Below, piece by piece: positions 1 to 5,794 of a stretch of DNA of 12,532 bases. Each line of letters begins with the position of its first letter. The stretch's first letter is position 1. Origin of the DNA: DAONBD01 sp964525485 (GTDB taxonomy: Bacteria > Patescibacteriota > Gracilibacteria > UBA1369 > LOWO2-01-FULL-3); assembly GCA_964525485.1 (NCBI GenBank), contig CAZGHH010000027.1:1-12532 (forward strand). Reading direction: 5' to 3'. A program made the position numbers and the translations under genes. The notes beneath the pieces are model-generated. The model was not told where the DNA came from. It ran no database searches and saw only the letters and a list, made by a program, of their open reading frames with translations.

Positions 1-2
1 CA

Positions 3-425
3 GCTCTCTCCCCTGCCAAGATGCTTGAAATGGGAGTTTTTGAAGGTAAATATTTGAATGATTGCAGAGACGAGTTTCCAAAAGAGTGGTTTTTGAAAGC
101 GGATAAATTGGGAAAATTATCGCCGGAAAAAGCAGATATAAGTAAAAACTTCTTTGGAATAAAATCCCGTCAACCACTCCAGGAATGGATCCGAAAAGGC
201 TGGATAATGCCGGGAGATCCTGATGTACGCGGATGGTTCCAATGGTATTGCAGATATTATATGGGCCGTCGCGATCCCCTGTTGGATAACCGTCAAATAA
301 AGCGCTGGAAAGCCTTCGCGCGCCACGCGGGCCAGATTCGACATAATTGTATGCCAGGCGACCTATCTTGTCGCCCTCGTCAAAGACAAGCCCTCCTTCA
401 ATGGGCGTACGATCCGTTTATGTAA
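3..425 (+). CDS. Conserved hypothetical protein, 5' end outside the window
   Basis: The frame is open from the window edge (A-L-S-P-A-K-M-L...) and ends at TAA 423-425. The ATG at 21 is therefore probably internal and the gene begins upstream. I recognise the type as a widespread uncharacterised small protein rich in Trp, Arg and aromatic residues. Telling segments are EWIRKGW, RGWFQWYCRYYMGRR, QIKRW and a Cys pair in the C-terminal CMPGDLSCRPRQRQALLQW part. No signal peptide or membrane segment is seen. The density of Trp/Tyr/Arg/Cys suggests a compact nucleic-acid or cofactor-binding fold, but that is inference and I assign no function. Its stop lies 4 nt from the 3' end of the convergent tRNA-Lys, with no terminator between them. 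Confidence 0.8.
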   Translation, partial: ALSPAKMLEMGVFEGKYLNDCRDEFPKEWFLKADKLGKLSPEKADISKNFFGIKSRQPLQEWIRKGWIMPGDPDVRGWFQWYCRYYMGRRDPLLDNRQIKRWKAFARHAGQIRHNCMPGDLSCRPRQRQALLQWAYDPFM

Positions 426-429
426 TTTC

Positions 430-505
430 TGGTGGGTCTGGCGGGATTCGAACCCACGACCGTCTGCTTAAGAGGCAGCTGCTCTACCGACTGAGCTACA
501 GACCC
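430..505 (-). tRNA. tRNA-Lys (anticodon CUU), CCA encoded
   Basis: Read on the minus strand, the 7-bp acceptor stem GGGTCTG/CAGACCC is perfect. The D arm is GCTC/GAGC with GG in the loop. The anticodon loop is CTCTTAA, giving anticodon CUU (Lys, codon AAG). The T arm has loop TTCGAAT. Discriminator A is followed by an encoded CCA (430-432). The total is 76 nt. One oddity is that the outermost anticodon-stem pair (27-43) is G-A, leaving four canonical pairs. Its 5' flank runs directly into the tandem hairpin array. Confidence 0.97.
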
Positions 506-555
506 GAACGAGGAAGAAAAAGGAAGTTTACTTACTTTTTGATTACGAGCGAGGG

Positions 556-655
556 NNNNNNNNNNNNNNNNNNNNNNNNNNNNNNNNNNNNNNNNNNNNN
601 NNNNNNNNNNNNNNNNNNNNNNNNNNNNNNNNNNNNNNNNNNNNNNNNNNNNNNN
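556..655. other. Assembly gap (100 N)
   Basis: Exactly 100 N, the conventional length for a gap of unknown size. The left flank ends in acgagcgaggg and the right flank starts with gctggtatcg. Joined, they reproduce the internal junction of the 66-bp repeat without a missing or extra base. The gap is therefore in phase with the array and probably hides a whole number of repeat units. Confidence 0.97.
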
Positions 656-815
656 GCTGGTATCGCGAAGCGATAACGATACTGACCCGAAAATTACCTA
701 TTTTTCAACTACGAGCGAGGGGCTGGTATCGCGAAGCGATAACGATACTGACCCGAAAATTACCTATTTTTCAACTTCGAGCGAGGGGCTGGTATCGCGA
801 AGCGATACAGACCCG
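656..815. repeat. 66-bp tandem repeat array with hairpin core
   Basis: Copies start at 656, 722 and 788, exactly 66 bp apart. Copies 1 and 2 are nearly identical (one visible change, ctacg/cttcg). Copy 3 is truncated after 28 bp and lacks a 6-bp acgata. Each unit has an imperfect palindrome of about 35 bp whose tip is TATCGC-GAA-GCGATA, containing the GCGAAGC motif known to form an unusually stable DNA mini-hairpin. The other 31 bp are AT-rich spacer. A diverged part-unit lies left of the gap (about 530-555) and merges into the 5' flank of the tRNA gene. No ORF fits the array. The spacers are not unique, so this is not CRISPR. A structural, REP-like or leader-RNA role is possible but not shown. 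Confidence 0.9.
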
Positions 816-836
816 TACTTTACTCGAACGCACGAA

Positions 837-865
837 ACTTTATCGCAAAACATATTCAAATTCAA
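837..865 (-). promoter_or_regulatory. Candidate promoter reading through the array toward tRNA-Lys
   Basis: The minus strand carries TTGAAT (860-865), a 17-bp spacer and TAAAGT (837-842). Transcription from about 830 would cross the hairpin units and reach the tRNA. I see no better promoter immediately before the tRNA, but the near 5' flank is cut by the gap, so a closer promoter may be hidden. Confidence 0.35.
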
Positions 866-874
866 GAAATAATA

Positions 875-902
875 TTTACAAAAAAATATATACGAGGATA
901 AT
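875..902 (+). promoter_or_regulatory. Candidate promoter of the TSP3 surface gene
   Basis: TTTACA (875-880), a 16-bp spacer and GATAAT (897-902) lie on the plus strand. The predicted start of transcription near 909 gives a leader of about 36 nt to the ATG at 945. The match is moderate in an AT-rich stretch, so chance is possible. Confidence 0.35.
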
Positions 903-944
903 ATCCAAAGAAGGGGCAAACTTTTACAATAATCTAAACCATAT

Positions 945-1648
945 ATGAAAACTTCAAATTTTAGTATTCGCACATTTTCAGCGATATTTTTTACGATGCT
1001 ATCGATACCGACGAGGACGGCATAGACGATGACTCAGATAATTGCCCTACTGTTTCTAATCCCGACCAGGTTGACTCTGACAGTGACAGCATTGGTGATG
1101 CCTGCGATGACGACGATGAAGATGACGATGGTGATGAGGAGGAGAACGATGGAAACGATAATGATGGAAACAATGACGAAAATGAGGACAACAATAATGG
1201 GAACGAAGAAGAAGATAATAATAATGAAGATAATGATAATTCATCCGAAGACGAAGATAACAACAACGGAGGAAGTAGTGGCGGATATTACAGGAGACCT
1301 CCTACAGACAACCCATCAGGTACAGAACCAAATCTACCAACAGCTCCAGGAATACCCGGTTTAATTCAACCAGCAATCACGCCACTATTAATAACACCAG
1401 TAGCAATAACCCCAATAATTGCAGCCATTCCGACGACAGAGGCAGGATTTTTATTACCGGAAACTGAAGAGTTAATTCCAATAATACCAGAAGAAACAGG
1501 AATAAATTCGGCAGACCTACAAGCAAGCGTATTAGGAGGAGGGTTAGGTGGAATTTTGAGCACAAGAAATCTGTTGATAGGTCTTTTAATAGGACTTTTA
1601 ATACTAGCTTTATACCTCTACAAAAGAAGACAACATTCAAAAGAATAA
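945..1648 (+). pseudogene. TSP3-repeat membrane-anchored surface protein, frame broken near its start
   Basis: The body frame is open from 965 to TAA 1646-1648 (227 codons) but has no ATG and no usable start before the C-terminus. It encodes one textbook thrombospondin type-3 calcium-binding repeat (residues 14-49 from 965: DTDEDGIDDDSDNCP, then NPDQVDSDSD and GDACD). Next come a run of about 52 Asp/Asn/Glu residues (49-101), a Pro/Ile/Thr-rich stalk with ITP repeats (108-178), a transmembrane helix (203-219) and a KRR stop-transfer tail. This predicts an outside-facing protein anchored at its C-terminus. The only nearby ATG (945) opens a short hydrophobic leader (MKTSNFSIRTFSAIFF) in another frame. 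One extra T in the T6 run at 987-992 would join the two frames. This could be a sequencing or assembly error beside a gap, a true decayed gene, or phase variation. The joined leader would be a weak signal peptide, so loss of an internal segment is also possible. Confidence 0.65.
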
Positions 1649-1651
1649 AGC

Positions 1652-1680
1652 TTCAAATAAATAGAGAATTAAAGTATAGT
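1652..1680 (+). promoter_or_regulatory. Promoter of the glycosyltransferase gene, leaderless geometry
   Basis: TTCAAA (1652-1657), a 17-bp spacer and TATAGT (1675-1680). The GTG start at 1688 is separated by 7 nt from the -10 box, so the transcript should begin at or one base before the start codon. There is no room for a Shine-Dalgarno site. Confidence 0.6.
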
Positions 1681-1687
1681 TCCTGCC

Positions 1688-2872
1688 GTGAATAAAAAGA
1701 CAAAAAAAATCCTTTTCTTTACCGATACACCGTTGTCTGGAGGTGCGGAACTTCAGATGTTTTTGCTAGCCAAATTTTTGGACAAAAAAAAATTCACGCC
1801 AATAGTTTGTTTAGGCTCATACTCTAGTCTGAATAAACTAGCGCAAAATCTTGAAAATTTTGAAATAAAAACTATTCGTCTAGCGGTTAAAAATAAAAAC
1901 GATCCAAAACAGGTTAAATTAATTAAAGAGATCATTAAAAACGAGGAAATTGATATCATGCACGTTCATTTATGGAATCCGGCAAGCGGCAGGTTTGCGC
2001 TTCTTGCGGGCAAATCAGCAAATATTCCTATGATAGTAACCGAACACGACCCTTTCAAAATCAACTTTATTAAAAATTTATTCAAAAAATTCACATTAGG
2101 AAATATTTTAAAAATCATTGCGATTTCACGCGAAAATCAAAAACTTCTCTCCAAACTTTATCCGAAACATTCGAAAAAAATTAAAGTTATACACAACGGC
2201 ATCGATCTAACCTGGTGGAAATCACAATTATTGAGCTTAAACAAAAATACAATCCGCAACATTCGCGAAGATATGTTCTGTATCCCCCACAGTGAAGAAG
2301 AAGATCGCCCGATAAAAAACAATACACTAGTAGGACTCACAGTCGCCGAACTTCATCCTAGAAAAGGCCTTCACATACTTCTTCACGCAATTCAACTTCT
2401 CATTAAAGAAATTCCGGAAAACAAACGCAACATAAGATTCGCGATCGCAGGCGACGGTCCACAACGCGAAACGCTCGAAAAACTCATTGAAAAACGCGGA
2501 TTAACAGAATACGTCACACTTCTCGGCCGTCAAAAAAAGATTCCACATTTGATGAAAAGCGCAGACTTTTTTGTCCTACCAAGCGTCCGCGAAGCCTTCG
2601 GCCTAGTTAATCTCGAAGCCATGATTTCCGGCTTACCAGTCATCGCAACAAAAACCGGTGGAATACCTGAAATTATCGAAGATAATAAGACAGGCCTCCT
2701 CGTTAATCCCGAATCCACGGAAGAATTAAAAGAAGCCATCAAACAACTCATATCAAGTAAATCACTCAGAGACCGTCTTTCCAAATCAGGAAAATCCGAA
2801 GTCGAAAAAAACTTCTCAGCAGAAAAAATGGCAAAAGAATATGAAAAGGTATACAACCTGATCCTTTCTTAG
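1688..2872 (+). CDS. Glycosyltransferase, GT4 family (GT-B fold)
   Basis: A 394-residue retaining glycosyltransferase that would move a sugar from a nucleotide-sugar donor to an envelope glycan or lipid acceptor. The N-terminal acceptor domain begins with the Gly-rich GGAE loop (18-21) and contains the MHVHLW strand (91-96). HNGID (169-173) leads to the interdomain hinge. The C-terminal donor domain has HPRKG (223-227), AGDGP (254-258) and the family E-x7-E motif EAFGLVNLE (E302-E310). It then has TGGIPEII (323-330). There is no membrane segment, so it acts at the cytoplasmic face. It starts with GTG, chosen because it fits the promoter and the first beta-strand. A run of nine A (1784-1792) lies in the coding part. 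Specificity cannot be read from sequence. It follows the TSP3 surface gene by 39 nt but has its own promoter, so co-function in surface decoration is only a suggestion. Confidence 0.93.
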   Translation: MNKKTKKILFFTDTPLSGGAELQMFLLAKFLDKKKFTPIVCLGSYSSLNKLAQNLENFEIKTIRLAVKNKNDPKQVKLIKEIIKNEEIDIMHVHLWNPASGRFALLAGKSANIPMIVTEHDPFKINFIKNLFKKFTLGNILKIIAISRENQKLLSKLYPKHSKKIKVIHNGIDLTWWKSQLLSLNKNTIRNIREDMFCIPHSEEEDRPIKNNTLVGLTVAELHPRKGLHILLHAIQLLIKEIPENKRNIRFAIAGDGPQRETLEKLIEKRGLTEYVTLLGRQKKIPHLMKSADFFVLPSVREAFGLVNLEAMISGLPVIATKTGGIPEIIEDNKTGLLVNPESTEELKEAIKQLISSKSLRDRLSKSGKSEVEKNFSAEKMAKEYEKVYNLILS

Positions 2873-2935
2873 AATAAATCATAGTAGAAAAACAGTGTTT
2901 CGCTACAATAAAGGCTTTTTATAAATTAAATAAGC

Positions 2936-3781
2936 TTAAACAGAGTAAAAATTTACAGCATTTTCTTCCTGCAATTTTTCCGCATCCTCTAATCTCAATC
3001 CCTTAACCTCAGCAACCTTCTCCAAAACTTCCTTAACATACGAAGGTTCATTTCTCTGTCCTCTCATCCCCTGTGGCGCAAGATAAGGACAATCTGTCTC
3101 TACCATCCATTTATCAGCCGGGCACTCAGCTACAACCTCTCGTAAACCACCAGCATTTGGATAAGTGATCACTCCTGTAAATGAAGTATAAAAACCTTCT
3201 TTCCAAACCTCTCGAGCAAAATTCAATGAGGATCCATAACAATGGAAAACTACTTTCCCCTCATTATCACCAACATTTTCGGTTTTCCCAAACCCACTTT
3301 TTTTCAAAATCCTTAAAGTATCTTCATCAGCCTCACGATTATGCACAACGATCGGCAAATTCATTTTTTGAGCGAATTCGATCTGGCGTTTGAACGCATC
3401 TTGTTGAATTTCATGCGAAACTTGCGCTTTGAAATAATCCAAACCGATCTCCCCTATCGCTACAATTTTCTTACCGTATTTTTTAATTTCTTCTTCCCAA
3501 TTTTTCAATAAATCATCAGTCAAAACTTCCGCATCATAAGGATGCAAACCCAGAGTCGCAAAAAGCTCTACCCCAGACGTCTCCATTGACCCTTTTTGAC
3601 CATTTGCTAAACCTGTTGAATCATACAAATCAATCAGCGTAAGTCCCCTACTGCATGCATCCAAATTGCATCCAACATTTATGATTTTCCCAACACCTTT
3701 TTCCGCCGCACGTTTCAAAACATCTTCAATATCAGAATTAAATTCCGGGAACTGCAAATGTGCGTGAGTGTCTATAATCAT
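2936..3781 (-). CDS. tatD: TatD family metal-dependent hydrolase (DNase)
   Basis: A 281-residue TIM-barrel amidohydrolase-type protein. Family members act as 3'-5' exonucleases or DNases and are cytoplasmic. All expected metal ligands are visible: HAH (H6, H8), GEIGLD (E111), VVHNREA (H147), VFHCY (H180) and VETDCPYLAPQ (D230). GLHP (78-81) and RNEP (243-246) are also typical. It is slightly longer than the usual 255-265 residues because of an insert around residues 52-71 ahead of GLHP. The ATG start is 6 nt from a good -10 box, so the mRNA is probably leaderless. It converges on the glycosyltransferase (63 nt apart, no clear terminator) and diverges from the aro operon. The exact substrate is unknown. 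Confidence 0.95.
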   Translation of the reverse strand: MIIDTHAHLQFPEFNSDIEDVLKRAAEKGVGKIINVGCNLDACSRGLTLIDLYDSTGLANGQKGSMETSGVELFATLGLHPYDAEVLTDDLLKNWEEEIKKYGKKIVAIGEIGLDYFKAQVSHEIQQDAFKRQIEFAQKMNLPIVVHNREADEDTLRILKKSGFGKTENVGDNEGKVVFHCYGSSLNFAREVWKEGFYTSFTGVITYPNAGGLREVVAECPADKWMVETDCPYLAPQGMRGQRNEPSYVKEVLEKVAEVKGLRLEDAEKLQEENAVNFYSV

Positions 3782-3787
3782 GCGAGG

Positions 3788-3816
3788 ATTTTAACATATC
3801 TTTTCCATAAATTCAG
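3788..3816 (-). promoter_or_regulatory. tatD promoter, leaderless geometry
   Basis: On the minus strand, CTGAAT (3811-3816), a 17-bp spacer ending in TGT, and TAAAAT (3788-3793), which has an extended -10 form (TGT-TAAAAT). Six bases separate the box from the ATG at 3781, placing the A of ATG at +1. It overlaps the divergent aro promoter, so the two may compete. Confidence 0.6.
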
Positions 3817-3831
3817 TTTCTTTTGTATAAT
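3803..3831 (+). promoter_or_regulatory. Promoter of the aro operon
   Basis: A perfect TATAAT (3826-3831) follows a weak -35 TTCCAT (3803-3808) at 17 bp. Transcription should start near 3838, giving a leader of about 53 nt before the ATG at 3891. It lies face to face with the tatD promoter. Confidence 0.6.
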
Positions 3832-3833
3832 GC

Positions 3834-3859
3834 GATCCGCAAGCTTGATCCGCAAGCTT
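3834..3859 (+). repeat. Perfect 13-bp tandem duplication in the aro leader
   Basis: GATCCGCAAGCTT occurs twice without a gap (3834-3846 and 3847-3859), immediately after the -10 box and at the predicted 5' end of the aro transcript. It could be a recent slippage duplication or a paired protein site. I see no stable hairpin. Confidence 0.8.
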
Positions 3860-3890
3860 GAGAAAACCCATAAATAAATGAAATTTAACA

Positions 3891-4724
3891 ATGTTAAAAG
3901 AATATAAAAAATTGAAGTTGATAAAAAAAACAGGTAAAAAATCACGATCAATTATAAAAGTAAAAAAACTGGAAATAGGCGGAGACAAAATCATATTGAT
4001 AGCGGGACCTTGCGCTATAGAATCAGAAAAACAACTCGATAAAATTGCAAAAGAACTTTCAAAATCAGGAGTAAAACTACTCCGAGGCGGAGCATACAAG
4101 CCACGCACAAACCCATACGACTTCCAAGGACTCGGTGAAAAAGGATTAAAAATTCTCAAAAAAATCGCAGATAAATACGGAATGGCTACTGTCACAGAAG
4201 TAATGGACACAAAAGATGTTGAATTGGTTTCAAAATACGCAGACATATTACAAATCGGCACACGAAATATGCAAAATTTTGCATTATTAAAAGCCGTCGG
4301 AAAAACGAAAAAACCGATTCTACTCAAACGAGGCATGGGCTCAACAATCGAAGAATTCCTTTCCTCAGCCGAATACATAATGAAAGAAGGAAATTCAAAT
4401 GTGATACTTTGCGAACGAGGAATCCGAACATTTGAAGACAACACAAGAAACACACTTTCACTTGCAACTGTTCCGACTGTAAAAACATTGAGTCATCTTC
4501 CTATTATAGTAGATCCAAGTCACAGTACTGGAGAAATCGAGTTAATAACGCCAATGAGCAAAGCGGCAATCGCATGCGGAGCTGACGGTCTCATGATAGA
4601 AGTCCACACAAATCCAAAACATGCTTTGAGTGATGGGTATCAGTCAATTTTGCCAAACGAATTCAAAAAATTAACAGAAGAAATTAAGCCTATAATAAAA
4701 GCTGTAAACAAAACTCTTCAATAA
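3891..4724 (+). CDS. aroF: 3-deoxy-7-phosphoheptulonate (DAHP) synthase, type I-beta
   Basis: It condenses phosphoenolpyruvate with erythrose 4-phosphate, the first step to chorismate, in the cytoplasm. The 277-residue protein has the core barrel motifs: GPCAIES (39-45, metal ligand C41), RGGAYKPRTNPY (65-76, KPRT substrate site), QIGTRNMQN (121-129), KRGMGST (146-152), ERG (175-177), DPSHSTG (208-214, H211), EVH (237-239) and SDGYQS (247-252, D248). The N-terminal part before the core is only about 30 Lys-rich residues. The ferredoxin-like or chorismate-mutase-like regulatory domain of many relatives is therefore absent, as in short archaeal forms. Feedback inhibition through such a domain is not expected. 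This is the first gene of the operon; aroB follows after 10 nt. A 9-codon ORF (3878-3907) overlaps its start in another frame. Confidence 0.96.
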   Translation: MLKEYKKLKLIKKTGKKSRSIIKVKKLEIGGDKIILIAGPCAIESEKQLDKIAKELSKSGVKLLRGGAYKPRTNPYDFQGLGEKGLKILKKIADKYGMATVTEVMDTKDVELVSKYADILQIGTRNMQNFALLKAVGKTKKPILLKRGMGSTIEEFLSSAEYIMKEGNSNVILCERGIRTFEDNTRNTLSLATVPTVKTLSHLPIIVDPSHSTGEIELITPMSKAAIACGADGLMIEVHTNPKHALSDGYQSILPNEFKKLTEEIKPIIKAVNKTLQ

Positions 4725-4734
4725 AGAATTTATA

Positions 4735-5772
4735 ATGGGAACAAAATCGCACATTGAAATAAAACAAGGATCATTTCCAGACATAGCAAAGAAACTCAAA
4801 CGCTTAAAAATAAGCCAAAGTTTCGCAATAATAACAGATTCAAAAGTCAAAAAATTATACGGAGGAAAATTATTATGGAATTTACGCCGCGAAGGATTTA
4901 ATGCGGAAATTTTCTCGTTTCCAAATGGTGAAAAATCGAAAAATTTCAAAAATGTGGAAAGTCTTTGCGGTCAAATGATCGAAAAAGGTTTCGATAGAGA
5001 TTCGTGCGTGATCGCGATCGGTGGAGGAGTTGTCGGAGATGTCGGCGGATTTGTCTCATCAATATTCATGCGTGGCATTCCGGTCATACAAATCCCAACC
5101 ACTTTGCTGGCAATGATAGACGGCAGTATCGGCGGAAAAACAGGAGTGAATTTGGGCTCCGGAAAAAATTTGATTGGCACATTTCATCAACCTTCGGCGG
5201 TTTTTATCGATCCGTTCATATTGAAAACCTTACCAATTAAACATGTCAGAAATGGTCTTGCTGAAGCAATTAAATACGGGGTTATTCGAAGTCACTCTTT
5301 ATTTAATTTTATAGAAAAAAATCTGGAAAAAATTCTCGAATTAAATCAAAAAGTTTTAGAAAAATTAATTAAAGAGTGCATAAAAATAAAAATTGAAATC
5401 GTAGAAAAAGACGAAAAAGAAAAAGGTCTTCGTCAAATTCTAAATTATGGACATACGTTCGGTCATGCATTAGAAAAACAATCGAACTACACTCTTCTAC
5501 ACGGATTCGCAATTTCGCTGGGAATGGTACTTATAAATAGAATCGCTGTAGAAAAAAACCTGCTTTCCGAAGAAGATTCTAGTTGTATAAAAAAATTACT
5601 CAAGAAGGCCGGTTTACCCGTCTACACAATGCATAAACCGACATTAAAAGATATTCAAAACGATAAGAAAAAACACGGGAAAACGATAAACCTCATACTT
5701 CCAAAAAGAATTGGGAAGGTTGGGATCCTTTCGATCCCGGAATCGAAATTTAACCAGCAAATTTTAACCTGA
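4735..5772 (+). CDS. aroB: 3-dehydroquinate synthase
   Basis: It converts DAHP to 3-dehydroquinate using NAD+ and a divalent metal, the second step of the shikimate pathway. The length (345 aa) is normal. Visible motifs are PNGEKSKN (63-70), the NAD loop GGGVVGDVGGF (96-106), PTTLLAMID (121-129), GGKTGVN (133-139), GTFHQP (148-153) and the metal ligands E177 (GLAEAIKYG), H240 (NYGHTFGHALE) and H256 (LHGFAI). The usual QVDSS is here MIDGS. It ends in TGA, which shows that TGA is a stop in this organism. There is no ribosome-binding site: the bases before the ATG read TTTATA. A small hairpin GGGATC-5 nt-GATCCC lies within the last codons, near the aroA junction palindrome. Confidence 0.97.
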   Translation: MGTKSHIEIKQGSFPDIAKKLKRLKISQSFAIITDSKVKKLYGGKLLWNLRREGFNAEIFSFPNGEKSKNFKNVESLCGQMIEKGFDRDSCVIAIGGGVVGDVGGFVSSIFMRGIPVIQIPTTLLAMIDGSIGGKTGVNLGSGKNLIGTFHQPSAVFIDPFILKTLPIKHVRNGLAEAIKYGVIRSHSLFNFIEKNLEKILELNQKVLEKLIKECIKIKIEIVEKDEKEKGLRQILNYGHTFGHALEKQSNYTLLHGFAISLGMVLINRIAVEKNLLSEEDSSCIKKLLKKAGLPVYTMHKPTLKDIQNDKKKHGKTINLILPKRIGKVGILSIPESKFNQQILT

Positions 5773-5779
5773 AACCGGC

Positions 5780-5791
5780 AATCCCGGGATT
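5780..5791. repeat. Perfect 12-bp palindrome at the aroB-aroA junction
   Basis: AATCCCGGGATT is fully self-complementary and sits between the aroB stop and the aroA ATG, 3 nt before the start codon. In RNA two copies could dimerise, but a hairpin is unlikely without a loop. It may be an operator-like site or chance. Similar letters (GGGATC, GATCCC) recur just upstream inside aroB. Confidence 0.5.
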
Positions 5792-5794
5792 AAC

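Noticed and set aside
347..676. Reading frame across the N gap
   Set aside because: It runs through the tRNA gene antisense and 100 N; not a gene.
656..815. CRISPR array
   Set aside because: The whole 66-bp unit is repeated, including the spacer part; there are no unique spacers and no cas genes.
1029..1364. Plus-strand Met/Thr-rich reading frame and minus-strand Ser-rich frames over the same stretch
   Set aside because: Out-of-frame readings of the acidic GAT/AAT-rich TSP3 gene; low complexity and no sensible domain.
1448..1480. Sortase LPXTG-type motif (LPETE) in the TSP3 protein
   Set aside because: The final Gly is missing, and the transmembrane helix is about 35 residues away instead of adjacent.
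2873..2935. Terminator between the glycosyltransferase and tatD
   Set aside because: Only very weak AT-rich pairing (ATAAA...TTTAT) is visible; no GC stem followed by a T run.
3791..4453. 220-residue minus-strand reading frame opposite aroF
   Set aside because: Shadow of the DAHP synthase gene, whose catalytic motifs are all present on the plus strand.
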